This document shows, piece by piece, positions 1 through 12,389 of a DNA stretch of 64,000 nucleotides (position 1 is the first letter of the stretch; each line of letters starts with the position of its first letter). Under the pieces are notes generated by a model that saw only the letters and a program-made list of their open reading frames with translations, did no database searches and was not told the DNA's origin. Position numbers and translations under genes: made by a program. This DNA is from Anopheles merus (lineage: Eukaryota > Arthropoda > Insecta > Diptera > Culicidae). Location: NCBI RefSeq assembly GCF_017562075.2, contig NC_054082.1, positions 40,656,442 through 40,720,441 of the forward strand. Reading direction: 5' to 3'.

Positions 1-64
1 AGATGGATTCCCTATGATAGCAACATATCTGTTACCCTCTGTGCTATGTCTATTCTTCCGCAAG

Positions 65-3000
65 AACAAGGATCCGCCAAGCCGACAGTGCTTCTGTCGC
101 AGCCATTCATCGACCAGGACGAGCATCTCTCGGCCGAAGTGCTCTGCACTGCCACCGGCTATCCCACACCCACCATTACCTGGGAACGAGTCGATCAGCC
201 CCTACCATACCACGCGGTCACCGAACTTGGGCTGTTGCGTTTCAGCGCACTGCGACAGCAGGATGCTGGCACGTACCGTTGCGTTGCCCGTAACGACGTC
301 GGCGAGTCCGATACCCTGCTGACCGTGTACGTACGACCAGCGGTTGGCCCAACCCTGCCGCCATCCTATCCCACGGAGATGGAGCGCGTAGAGATCTCGC
401 CGAGCAGCTTCGACGGACAGCCGGGTGAGGTGATCCGGCTCATCTGTCGTTGCTCGCCGACGGCCCAGGTTGTCTGGAGCAAGCTGGGAGAGCGCCAGCT
501 GCCCAGCAACGCGGACGTGCGAAACGAAATGCTCATCATCGAGCACGCATCGCAGGAGAACACCGGTCGGTATAGCTGTACCGCGTACTTCCCGAACGGA
601 CGCACCAAGACCTCCACGGTGGATGTAGTGATTGCCGATAACAATGTGCTACCACCGTCGAACAAGTAAGGCAAAGCGTCGCACGATGAGCTTACGAGCT
701 TACACCGACGACAACCGTTGGCTCAACCGTCTTTCCATTGCAGGGTTGCGCCACGAGTGAATCCACTGAACAAAAACTACGTCGTACTGCAAGGAGCCGA
801 CTTTTCGCTTTCGTGTGAAGCCACCGGCACACCGTACCCAACGGTCAAGTGGACGCTTAGCGGCAAGACGTTTGAAAGCAACGTCCAACAGAGCGGCAAT
901 GTGCTGCGCATCTTCAACGCCCAGCCAAGCAACGGTGGCGTGTACATCTGTGTCGCCAGCAACGAGGAGGGCATGGATCGTGCCTACACTGTCGTAGAAA
1001 TTGATCGTAAGTACACGAGGGAAAAAGGGTTATTTGATTAAATACGGTGGTAAGACAAGACCTTAACAATAACGCGTTCCAACCCTCTATTTCGTGTTGC
1101 AAGCTCTCGAAGCGATAACTGGTAACATTTGCAATAATCTCCCATCGCTAAAGCAAATTACCCCCCCATTCACCAAATGCTTCATCGTAAATGATCACTT
1201 CTTTTCGCAGGTCGGGAAAAGCCTGTCCTCGAGATCTACCCGAGCGAACCGCAAACGATTAAGGTGGGCGAATCGGTGCGTCTGAGCTGCCGGGCTTCGG
1301 CTGGCGTCCCGTACCCATCGATCACCTGGGTGCGCAAGGATCGTATGCCGCTGTCATCTCGCTTCACCAACGATGCGGAAGGAGTTATCACGTAAGCATC
1401 GGATCGAACCGACTCTCTCACTGTTCAAATATCAAACCCCTTCACTCCACCACCCCAACAGGCTGCGCGATGCCTCGCTGGAAGATGCGGGCGAGTACGA
1501 GTGCCGGGCGGATAATGCAGCCGGCTCGGCCATACTGTCCACCACGATCGAGGTGCTGCAACCTCCGATCATTCGGCTGCAACCGAGCGAGAGCCACAAG
1601 ATCACGGAGAACGACGAGCTTACCATTCACTGCTCGGCAGCCGGCAAACCGGCCCCGATGGTAACGCTGTTGCCACCGCCGGGTGCCTCGCGGTCGCACC
1701 TGCGCCAGCAGACCGAGGGACTGCGCGAGGTAACGCTGTACCTGCACCAGGCCGAGCTGAACGATGCCGGCACGTACGAGTGTACCGCCAAGAATGCGGC
1801 CGGCGAAGATTCCCAGTACCTGTCGCTGCAGGTGGACCCGAAACGGGGTGACGTCGGACCCCACGACGATGACGACAGGCCACCGTCGTACTATCCGCCG
1901 CGTCTGCCACCGACACGGCCGCCGGGCCCTTCCTCGCAACCGATCGCCTACACCTACAAGGCCATTCTCGGCGAGCAGGCGCACCTGATGTGCAACGAGC
2001 AGTTCCGCAGCACCCGCACCGAATGGCGCCGTAGCGATGGACGCCCCCTGCCGTACGGGTCGATCGTGCGCGGCGGCAATCTGACGATCGAGAGCACCGG
2101 CCACGATGCGGCCGGCATGTACGATTGCGTCACCTTCCCGTCCCCATCGCAGCCGGTCACGGTCGTGCGCATCATGGTGGAGGTCATCTCGCTGCCCAAG
2201 ATTAGCTTCAGCCCGCAGATGCCGATGACGGTGCGACCGGGCGACGCGGTGGACATCCTGTGCAACGTCACGAGCGAGGTAGCGTACGAGGTGAAATGGC
2301 ACCGCAAGGATAACCTGCCGCTGCCGCCGACGGTGCAGACGTACGGCAACTATCTGCGGTTCAGCAGCATCGCGCCGGAGGATGCCGGTCGCTACTACTG
2401 CCACGTAAAGAACCAGTTCGGCGAGACGGAGAAGGCCGCCGAGGTGGTCGTTAACAGTAAGCATGCTTTCGTTACTTCTACGCCAGTGTTGAGGACAGAG
2501 TCCTTCTACAATCATCGCCTAATGTTCGTAAGCTAATCTTTTAACTGTCTCAACTGTGTTTCTCCAATGTGCAACTAGAAAATGAGCTCATGCCGGAACC
2601 TCCAATAGTCGGCAAGCGGTACCACCAGGCGTCTCTAGGTGCGGCGATACGCTTGGACTGTAAGCTGCCGGCTGGTGCACCTTACGTCAACGTGCGGGTA
2701 AGTTCAGTAAATAACCAAACAAAACAAAAACAAATAATGTGCCGCCATGGACGCTGTGACCGTCTGTAACATGCATTTGCTCATATTGGATGTTTCTCAA
2801 TGTCTTGTACCTCGTCGCAGTACAACTGGAATCGCCTAGAACGCACCCTCCCGCCTACGGCTAGGATTGTCGGCAACGGTAGAGAGTTACACCTGTCCAA
2901 TCTCAAGCAGGAAGATGCTGGTACATACCAGTGCGGCATGTCCTATCCGGACGGCACGGTCGTGTACGATTCTATAGTGCTAACGGTCGGTAAGTATAAG

Positions 3001-4964
3001 TAGGCATCGCGCATTGTTTTGCGCAAAGGAACCGCGTAGTGTAGCGCACAACCAAACAAAGCAAATCCTTCGACGCAAACCCCAGATTGACAAGCGGTGG
3101 TGGTGGTGGGAGCTTTAAGCGAATCAAAAACACCCAGAAACAGTACACCGTGTTCCAACGAGCAGGAAACGCACCCCAAGGCAATTGGGGAAAGCAAGAA
3201 AACAGGCAGAAATCGGAACCAAATCGAACAGTTTTAACGCATCGGCTTTGGGAGAGATCGCTTAAGGATCATGGGTTAGAAACTATCGTATCCAATGCTG
3301 CTTCGATATCTAGATAATCTTTCAAAATTTTAGCTACGCTTCGTTAGTTTGGAGTTGCTTTCCCACATCCCAAAAAAAAAGCCCTATAGAAGTAATTGTA
3401 AAAGATTCAAGCGCTATAGCGTAGTTTAAATTGTTAGAACAGCCAATAGCCTTCCTAGTACTTGGCATCTTGGAACGTATGGAACGTAAGCACAGGACAC
3501 AGGTCAGAGGTTAGATTTTAAATTAATAGATATTTTTATCGAGCATGCTGTTGTATCATTTCAACGTTCCAAGCAGAAGATAAAACTGAACAGGGAACAT
3601 TTAATAGGTATTTCGATCGATCGTGCGGTTTGCGAATCGTGAGCGGTTTCATGAGCGTTCAGCTACATTTCTTTTGCCCACCCAGTGAATGTACATAGAC
3701 AGTGAGAGGGGGCATGCGGTTTAGTGAACAAGGGTTGTTTTTCATATGATTCACTGCTCGAAGGGAGACGGCACAGGTTTTGTAATTCTTGGCCTTAAAT
3801 GCCTTTAAACCCACCACGCATATGCTATGCGCTAAGGTAACAGGAAACAACAGCCTTTACTCCAATAAGTTACCACATATATATATACAACAAGAATGAT
3901 AACATTGTGACACGAAGACGACATTCGTTTATACAGCGCAACACAAAACGAATCAAGTAACTCTCTAACTGCCATTCATAGTGAGGCAATACGACTGTAT
4001 TAAGGGAGTGGGAATAAATAGTCTCTTTACTATGGTGATTGATATTCCGTTTACAAAAACAACCAAATACTGCCACCCTGCCGTGTTTAAAAGTACACCA
4101 CATAAAAGATAAAACAAAACAAGCAAATCACACATGCGCTTTGTGGCGTCAACACTTTTACACATTTAGTACAGCACAAACAAACACACACGCCCTCCCG
4201 GTAGAAAATCATAGTGAATCGTACGCAAACATAGTACACGTTGTATCCATCTTCGGCTCGCGTGGGTCGGAGATTAGTATGCCCTTTCTTAATAGCTGTA
4301 AGAGGTGATTAACAGTGCAGCATCGTGCAGCATCCGCATGTTTCCCATCGTGCTAGCAACACACTACAAGAATTTTACTTCAGCATGAGGATGCTCTTCC
4401 TCTGCACGGCTGCCAGGCCTTAGAAAGGTTCGGTAGTTCCGCAGTGCGCTAGGTAGCGATCTTTTGCGTGCAGAATGCGGCAAAACATTGTTGCGCAGCG
4501 CACTGGGTACTATTAGGTTCGATTTATATTCCCTCCCCTCCCGTACATACTGCAACATGTTACTAGCATACGATTACTGCAACCCGCCCTCCTCCCTCTT
4601 ACGCTGTTCATGCACACCAACACACGCAAATATCCGCCAACACACATACACACAAGCACACCGTATACTTATGTACTTGTTTAAACATTGCGCATAGAAT
4701 CATAGTGTTATGAATGACTAACCGCCTACAAACGTTGAGCTGTTGTTTGTACCCCACACACACACAAACCCCTCCAGCTATACTTAGATGGTAGTAAATG
4801 CAGTAAAGGGAACCGGCAAGGCGTAGGCAAAGCCTTGGAACGTACACAATAAGGATAACAAGCAGAACACAACCGGAAATGGGACAATAAAATAACAGAC
4901 CAATATTACTAATGAAAAATCATCACCGATCTCGCCCAGTCTCTCTCTCTCTCTCTCTCTCTCA

Positions 4965-4995
<31 letters not shown>

Positions 4996-7900
4996 TCTCT
5001 CCCACACACACTTTTTCTATCAATCCCTCTCTCTTTCTCTTTCTCTCTCTCTCTCTCACACTCTTACTCACTTTTTATATCAATCCCTCTCTTCACTATT
5101 TTCCCTGTTTCATCTCATTGCTTTCAAAACATCCAACGATCACCGCCATCCACTGTGAGTGATCTATTTCTTGAACATGAAATGGCACAGCTTGGCAAAG
5201 AAATGAATCACTTCGGTCGGTGTCACGTTGATGCAAAATTTAAGGCACCAGCACTAGAGATGTCCTGCGAACGATCGAACGATTTCAGTCATTTGTAGTG
5301 TTTGTTCCTCCTCCTCCTCCCTGTCAATTGGTAGTTGCTTACTCATCTCTGTGCACCAACAAACAACAAATTTTCACCAACACTTGCCGATAACATTACA
5401 GAGCCCCTCGCCATGGCACTTCCTTGTTATATTACTGTTTTCACAACCTGGGGTTGTTTGCCCCTGTCGGTAGTGTCCCATAGATGTGAGATGAGTTTGT
5501 TATGTGTGCACTTGTATGAGGGTAACCTTATGTGTGTAGCTTTGAGTGTGTGTGTTTTGCTACTACAGCGTGGCAATCATCATCATCATTATCAGCAATA
5601 CATATACGCTTGCTGGGCCAAGTGCTGCGAGTGCTGCTGCGTGACACATGCACGGCATGCGGTATCCCGTCCATTTGCAATCTTAGAAACACACACACAC
5701 ACGTTTTCATAGTGACACACACCCATCCATGAGCACTAGCAGCACGACGCACCGCCAACAACTCGCATCACCTGCGCCTGTCATGCAAGACATCTTCACC
5801 ACTACCTCCACTTAGCGCCGCACTTAGTCGAATACTGCCACCGGCCCAATTACGTTTCGGATGATCCTGATTCGGCTACCAGCACCGATGGATGGTAACG
5901 TTTATTTTAAAACGTATGCACGATCGTATGCCAAACCAAAAATTGAAGCTGATCAAAATTCAATTTCGCTCCGATGCAGTATTTGGTGAATGCAACACAA
6001 CACTTTCACCCGCCACATCTTTTTGGCTTGCAAAAAAAAAAAAAACATTTTTAAAAACAAAACAAAAACCTTTGAAATTCCCAAACGATTGATCCGTTAC
6101 GGTGCGTAATCATTTCCGTTCGGTTCCTTCCACGATTGCTCACAAACAATCTTCGCGTGGGCAATAGGTAGAGATAGATTGAATGCTACCACCGGTTCGC
6201 CAACACCTGCGCCGGAACTGTGCGCACCGAGCACGTGCGGCGATGGCGTCCTGTGGCTTTGCCGCGTCAGTCCGGCCCGGTGCAATGGCACCTTCTTCAT
6301 GTGCTGCGTACAGTACGATCGGGCGCGGCGCGTCGGCGACCAAGAGCGGACGTTGGTGCCCCGGTTGGGACGAGCCGATGATACCAGACCCACGGTCAAG
6401 GATGCTGCGACGGTGGCGGATGTCCGGCGTCCGCCGCCGCACCGTCTTCTACCACCAACGCACCATCATTTCGGTTTGTTATTATGAATATGACTTTTCA
6501 TTTTTTCCTCCGCCCTTTTCTTTCTCTCTGTCTATCTGTCCGTCTGTCTATCTGTCTGTCTGTCTGTCTGTCTTTGTTCCCTTTAGTTTACCTGTGCCAA
6601 ACCCCCACACTAGTGCCTATTACTTATCCGTATTTATCCGTGCAATTTGTAGTAGCGCACCCAAACTAGCAGTGGTAGTTGACGTCGTAGTTAGTCCCGC
6701 GTCCACCATGCTGTGTCAGTGTCACTACCGAATCTCTCGCCATCAACATGCGAAGCCAACAAGGGCGACCGTACTTGCCAGCTACTCCGCAAACTGTGTC
6801 GTGTCAGTCCGCGCCGTCCGTCCAGGCGTGTCAAAATTCCAAATTCCACCTCGGATCCTTACTTATCCCTACGTGCCGAGAGCACGTAGTGTGTGTGTGT
6901 GTCTGTGAGTGCCCGATCGTGCTCGCTGCTAATCGTAATCGGAATACCATATCTCGGAGACATTTGCGAGCAGTTTCGGTGGAGTATCTACGCCATTTCT
7001 TCATCCAACTTTCGCTGTGTGTGTAGCTTTCATTGTGTTTCCCCCTGTATGTTGTGTGCGAGTGTGTGTTTACCTAAGTGTGATTAGCAGTGTAGATTGT
7101 TTCGTTTTTGTTTCGCTTGCCTTAATCGTTCAAACGTTCCGTTCAATGTGGTCCTCTTAAACCTGGAACTCCCGAAGAGAAGAGTTCGGAGTTCCTGTGT
7201 CCTGTGGTATATTTCACGCGCTACAAACGGATGTGTGTACTAACTCGTTGTCTATTCACACGTAGATTTACGTATTGTTGCTCTACGTTCAAATTATTCC
7301 CATAAGAGCGATTTTGTATCGTATTGTACTTTTTTGCAACTGTGTTTAAACTCCTCAACTTTTAAGAATTGTAAATAGTCTTTTTGGAGAGATTGGAATG
7401 TTTGTTTTCTTCTGTAAGTAAATACACCATTGTTGAAAACATATCAACCAAAACACATGCGTCCATTTTCAAGTACTGCTTTCCTGTGCGATGAGCGCAG
7501 CGGAGCTTGGTGAGCGCATGGTAGCTCCACACAGAGCGGACAACGTGTTAAATCCTTTCGAATATATCGATTAGTAATTGAAAACAAAAATAAAACAGGA
7601 ATGAATTACCTCTCAAAACGCTGATTCGCCTATTACGCGCCGCATTAAATTTTCACTCATTTCGCTCAGTGCGGAGCAACCAGATTTTTGCTGCAGAGCG
7701 CATTCACTCAGCTCCGTTTCGGAGCGAGTTTGACGAGGTAGCTCTTTCGTTCGCGACCCCAAAACTAACTGTAGAGCGCACTGTATTGCCCTATTGTGTA
7801 TAATCCGTTTGTTTCAAGCCCAACCAAATTCCAATGCACCACAAATTCGATGATATCCGACGGTATGTAAAACAGTTAATTTGTCCCTTCCGTTTGCTTT

Positions 7901-10900
7901 TCATGTGTGTGAGTGTGCGTACGCGTCTGTGCGTTTTTAGGCTTTTTTTCCAGCAGCTGTGAGAACATGCTGTTTGGTGGAAAGGAAACATCTTTTCTGA
8001 TACTCCTTTCTATTAGCTGCTGTGCTTTTCTTCGTCTGTCTTCTGTTTTTGTGTGCTTTTGTGTGTGTTTTTTTGTGTGCCACAGTTAATAGACGTTTTT
8101 GTTTGTTGCAATTGTTTTACTTTCTGAAAATAATTCCGTTTGTGATACTATCCTACTGTAGCGTCTAGCTTTCTTTTCGTTTGTCAATCACTTTTACAAC
8201 AACGCTTTATCTGCTCCTTGTGTGTGTCAAACGCGTTCTGCACTGTGTTAGTAGCAAATGCCAATCTGCCAACATTTAGCATCACAATTCTACGAAAAAT
8301 CCTGGTTTCTTCTCTGGTTGAGATGTAAAAAAAACAGAACAGAACAAAGACGAATCTCCTTGACTGTGCTAGCTTTATTGTTAACCGTGACGTTTCTAAC
8401 CCATGCCTTAGCTAACCCATCATCTATGCCAACTCGTGTTCGTGCGTGCTAATAATCCATATGAACCATATCTACTAACTGTACGGTTGTGGGTTACTAA
8501 CTAACGATTCATGTCTAACGGTGGGAACGGTGTGCTAATCAATTAGTTGGGAAGATGGATATTTATATCTAGTCTAATATCAAGCTGGTAGAGAAATAAC
8601 AGGTGATAGAACATAAAAAAGAATCTCATAGATTTGCGTAAGCAGAAATAAATGAAGCAAAAATAGATTAAAAACACAGAACATGTGTGCCACAAACGCC
8701 AGTAGTAGTGAATGTTATAAAACCACTATGTATCGAACAGCCTTAGTAACCGATTTGCAGCACAACGTGCCGGACAGGGTGCCACGAGTGCGTTCGTGGC
8801 ACTCCTCTCCCTGGCGGAACATTAATGCACTAACTAATTCGTGTGCTGTTCTCCCATTTTCAATACCTCAATACTCCGGTACAGCTCCAGAGTCGCTGCC
8901 CGTGCTGCAGCTCGAACCCTCCCGCTCGATGGTACGACCGGGCGAGTCGCTCGTAGTGGACTGCAGCTCGTCGGCCGGCACTGGTGTACCGATCAAGTGG
9001 GAGAAATCGGACGGAACACCGCTCCCGTACAACATTCACGTAAGCATTGAGAGCGCATTACAAAAGGGCAAGGGATGATGCAGATGGGCAATTGATGATG
9101 GCACTTTTTCTTCTTATATTCCCACCAACAGCAAGAAGGAAACCGACTGTACATTCAAAATGCGCGCGAAGATGACTCCGGCACGTACACGTGTGTGTGC
9201 TTCACCGAGGACGGTTTGCGCTACGTTTCCGACTTCCAGCTGGAGGTGGAGGAGAACACGATCTCGGATGTGCTGCCCCGCAGTACGTCGCGGATGGAGT
9301 TTGCCGAGCGTGGCACTACGGTGAAGCTGCAGTGCAACACGGACCTGTATCCGACCACCTACCAGTGGTCGCGCATCGATGGCGAGCTGCCCAACGACAG
9401 GGATACGCATGGTGTAAGTGTTTTAAAGCGCCCGTACGAAGCTGGTATCGCTCTAACCTGGGGACCATCTCTATTCGCAGTCCATTCTAACCCTCACGAA
9501 CGTGCAAGCCTCGGACGCCGGCAAGTACGTCTGCTCGGCCAAGCACGGCGGCCAGTCGGCGAACGTCGTCATCACGCTGGTGGTCAACAACGTGATCCCG
9601 TTCTTCCCGCAGTCGCCCCGCAGCTACATGGAGTTCAAGTCGTTCGATAACGTGTACTCCAAGTTCTACTTCGAAGTTTCCTTCAAGCCGGAAAAGATGA
9701 ACGGGCTCATACTGTACGCGTCGCAGCGCCGCCCGAACCAGGACTACATCTCGCTGTCGCTCCGCAACGGCTACCCGCAGTTCCGCTTCAACTTTGACGG
9801 CCAGCAGGTGGTGCTGCAGCCGGAGAAACCGGTGCACATGGGCCAATGGCACACGGTGAAGGTGAATCGCGTGCGCAACAACGGTTTCCTGCTCGTGGAC
9901 GACCAAACGCCGGTCAACTTCCCGGACAGGCTGAAGTTCTACGGCCTTAACCTGGACGATCATCTGTTCGTGGGCGGCGTGCCACAGTTCGAACAGGTGC
10001 CGGCGTCCGCCGTTGAGTACAAGGAGGGCTTCGTCGGCTGCATCAGCCGGCTGAAGCTGAACGACCGGGAGGTACAGCTGTACGAGGACGCACTGGAAAC
10101 GGTCGGCATTACGACCTGCGAGCCGTGCGCCGACGATCCGTGCAAAAACTTCGGCACGTGTCTGGAGGCGCAGACGGCCCAAGGGTACAGCTGCATGTGC
10201 CGCGATGGGTACACGGGCACGAACTGCCAGCACGAGGGCGACGGCTGCAGCGACGATACGTGCGGCGTAGGTCGCTGCGAGGAGACGGACACGGGACCGG
10301 AATGCTACTGTCCGGTGCACAAGACGGGTGACCGTTGTCAGTACACCGAACACTACACGGACGCAACGCTTGCCTTTAAGGACGGCAGCTATGCAGCATA
10401 CGAGTGAGTGTCATCCAAAGTTGGCTTATCGGACCTTCACACTGAATTTCGAACGCTTTCGGGGTTTGTTTTTTTCAGCAAATTCCAATCGAAACGAAGC
10501 ATCCGCTTCCGCTTCAAGCCCGACTCGCTGGAGAATGGCATAATGTTCTATGCGGCGGAGCACGAGCAAGGATATGGAGATTTCATGGCCGTGCTGCTGA
10601 ACAATGGTTTCGTTGAAATACGCTACAGTGTAGCCGGAAGTACGTTGCGATTATGAGCGATGCACTGAGTCACAGCATTTAATCATGGCATTCTCCATTT
10701 ACTTCCCACTCGTCCCACAGAGATGAAACCACTGATCGTACGATCGACCGTACCGGTCGAGGCGGGCCAGTGGCATACGGTGTCCGCGGGACGCACCAAG
10801 GCCGGTATCGGCTATCTGCAGGTCGACGATGAGGCCGTCAACAACGAGATGTCCAACCGCAACACGCCGATTCTGCTGAAGACGAAGGTGTACGCCGGTG

Positions 10901-12389
10901 GCTACGATAAGCGTCTGCTGCTCAGCCAAGAGATTGGTGTCCGACGCGGGTTTGAGGGTTGCATTGCCGAGGTTAGTACATGATAAATAAGGGACTAGCC
11001 CTATTCTTTGATTTTTTGGCTTGTTGATTAACCAACCTATGTGCCTTTCGTTCGCTTTACTTCGCGCAGCTGGAAACGTCCGGCAACAAGCTGAACATGA
11101 TCGACGATATTCGCGACTCGGCGAACGTTTACCACTGTGGCCACGCGGACGGCCATCAGCCGGATCCGATCGACGTCGAAAGCCCCGTCACCTGCCGGCC
11201 GGGCCGCGGCGGATACGATTGCGATACCGTTACCGACATCTGTCTCGACCAGCGCCCGTGCGAGAACGGTGCGCTCTGCCAGACGCATGCGGGCGGCCAG
11301 AACTATACCTGCACCTGCGAGCCCGGCTATCTGGGCCAGCGGTGCGAAACCCAGTACACTGACATCGTCGCGTCCCGGTTCAGCGGCAACGGCTTCATCG
11401 AGGTCAGCCCGAAGGCGTTCAAGCACAGCGAAAGCCAGATCACGACCGAGTTCGCGATCATGTTCAGCGCGTACGAGCCGAACGGGCTGCTGATCTGGTA
11501 CGGCCAGCGCAACGGTGAGGAGTTCCTCGGCAACGATTACGTCGCGCTGTCGCTGTCGAACGGCTACGTCGAGCTGACGATCCGCATGGACGGGCAGGAG
11601 TCGTACGTGCGCAACAGCGATGTGTACGTGGTCGATAACGAGCGGCACGTGGCGCTGGTCCGGCGGGAGCGCAACCAGTTCCATCTGCAGGTCGATTCGC
11701 TGACGGTGCACGGTGAAACGCGCCCGACCGGCAAGCAGACGATGGAAATACCCGGCAGCTTCTACGTCGGTACGTAACGAAAGCGGCAACCGTGTCCGAT
11801 CACGATGTTTTGCAACGTGTGAATTTAAAACCACTGTACGTTGAATTCCTTCATTCTAGGCGGTGTTCCGGACGTCGAACGCGTTACCGGCAATCGGTTC
11901 AACGAGAGCTTCAATGGGTGCGTCTTCTCTGTGGAGAACAATGAGGGCAAGGCGATCTTACTGCGCGACTTTACCATCCGAACCGTCAACGTGGACGTGT
12001 GCGACGAGTAAGTATCGCTGCTAGTTCTCTTTAACTTTCCAGCAGATTAAAGCACAATCTACAACGCATTACTAACATGAGTCGCACTTGCAAACGCATG
12101 CTTTCGAATGGATCCGTGGTAACTATCTCTTAACACTAACGCCCTTGCGCCATACAGTCCGTCTTGGATACCTTCCTCACTGCTTTATACCGATTTCGAC
12201 GACATGGGCGACCCTTTGGGTCCCTATGAGTTTGATAAAATCGAGGAACCTCCACCAGTGCACATTATCTATCCCCGTCCGTTTAACGGTGCCCAACGGT
12301 CAATAGGGAGCTGGATTAGCACACTAGCGATACAGCTGGCGGTGGTCTTATCATACCATTCGCTAGCAACAAGCTGTCATACGTTATGA
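65..12389 (+). CDS. trol: Perlecan (trol-type basement-membrane heparan sulfate proteoglycan), 3' part of gene
   Basis: Secreted basement-membrane proteoglycan core protein; in insects it organises extracellular matrix and modulates growth-factor signalling (family knowledge). The window begins inside the gene, so signal peptide, LDLa and laminin-IV regions are absent. Exons I can join with matching phases: 65 (or 71)-665, 744-1006, 1211-1391, 1462-2456, 2579-2697, 2821-2989, 8885-9039, 9132-9413, 9481-10403, 10479-10639, 10721-10971, 11070-11769, 11860-12007, 12158-12389 (TGA). All use GT-AG sites. Domain order is ten Ig, LG1, EGF, EGF, LG2, EGF, LG3, then a tail of about 75 residues, which matches perlecan domains IV-V. 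The first acceptor is ambiguous because two AGs lie 6 bp apart in the same phase. The tail is unusual and ends in a hydrophobic segment. The order of domains makes another LG/Ig protein such as agrin unlikely. Confidence 0.93.
4938..5075. repeat. (TC)n microsatellite
   Basis: Interrupted CT-dinucleotide array inside the trol intron. It breaks into short CACTCTCT and CTTTCTCT variants. It produces a spurious Ser/Leu open frame on the + strand. Confidence 0.95.
6168..6488 (+). CDS. Candidate alternative (possibly terminal) exon of trol, Cys-rich
   Basis: After a pyrimidine-containing tract and the acceptor-like CAATAG at 6162-6167, the frame that continues the Ig8 exon (phase 1) stays open until a TGA at 6486-6488. 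It encodes about 105 residues. The codons are markedly GC3-rich (CTG, CGC, GTC, ACC, CCG), as in the neighbouring perlecan exons and unlike the surrounding intron. The peptide has two N-glycosylation sequons (NAT, NGT) and a compact six-cysteine cluster with spacing C-x4-C-x7-C-x6-C-x6-CC, followed by a basic, proline/histidine-rich end. No good donor is visible inside it, so an alternative last exon is more likely than a cassette exon. I do not recognise the cysteine module. It could also be non-coding GC-rich DNA. Confidence 0.4.
6535..6575. repeat. (CTGT)n microsatellite
   Basis: Tetranucleotide CTGT/CTAT array within the trol intron, just downstream of the candidate alternative exon. Confidence 0.9.
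9600..12389 (+). other. trol: Perlecan domain V (LG1-EGF-EGF-LG2-EGF-LG3) and C-terminal tail
   Basis: LG1 spans about 9600-10110, the EGF pair 10120-10345, LG2 about 10346-11130 over four exons, EGF3 about 11235-11350, and LG3 about 11355-12006. The laminin-G domains show the expected NGL-hydrophobic-Y strand, VGG(V/Y) turns and GCI/GCV cysteines. The domain V arrangement matches perlecan, the part that in vertebrates binds integrin and dystroglycan (known for the family, not shown here). After the last LG3 cysteine the protein continues through an acidic, proline-containing stretch (EFDKIEEPPP) to a final hydrophobic segment starting near WISTLAIQ and ending about ten residues later in a short tail with His, Ser and Cys. 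That end resembles a weak GPI-attachment or membrane-anchor signal. Confidence 0.85.

Larger units (their letters stand above)
2990..8884 (+). other. trol: Large intron of trol (5.9 kb)
   Basis: The donor follows the Ig8 exon (GTAAGTAT) and the acceptor precedes Ig9 (GGTACAG). Reading through the donor gives a stop at 3001-3003. Most of the intron is AT-rich and non-coding. It holds a (TC)n/(CT)n array at 4938-5075, a (CTGT)n array near 6535-6572, and a GC-rich open stretch at 6168-6488 annotated separately. A polyadenylation-like AATAAA lies near 4887. No other exon could be supported. An acceptor six bases further in (after CTCCAG, 8890) would also keep the frame. Confidence 0.75.
65..9600 (+). 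other. trol: Perlecan Ig-repeat block (ten Ig domains)
   Basis: Ten I-set-like Ig domains can be counted from the paired cysteines and the DAGxYxC motif before the second cysteine. Approximate coding positions: Ig1 76-345, Ig2 385-640, Ig3 744-1004, Ig4 1211-1560, Ig5 1561-1840, Ig6 1940-2190, Ig7 2195-2456, Ig8 2579-2989 (split by a phase-0 intron), Ig9 8885-9260, Ig10 9290-9590. Between Ig5 and Ig6 lies an acidic then proline-rich linker (DDDD followed by PPSYYPP and similar runs), probably a flexible hinge. Ig5 lacks the usual core tryptophan, having Leu-Leu-Pro at that place. These repeats correspond to perlecan domain IV, which in the family binds matrix partners. Confidence 0.88.

Noticed and set aside
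1442..2515. 357-codon minus-strand open frame
   Set aside because: Mirror of the GC-rich perlecan Ig exons; Arg/His/Leu-rich with no recognisable domain, while the + strand gives clean Ig domains.
4912..5298. Ser/Leu-rich open frame
   Set aside because: Translation of the (TC)n microsatellite; no other coding sign.
9487..10353. 288-codon minus-strand open frame
   Set aside because: Antisense shadow of LG1 and the EGF domains; composition typical of a GC3 artefact.
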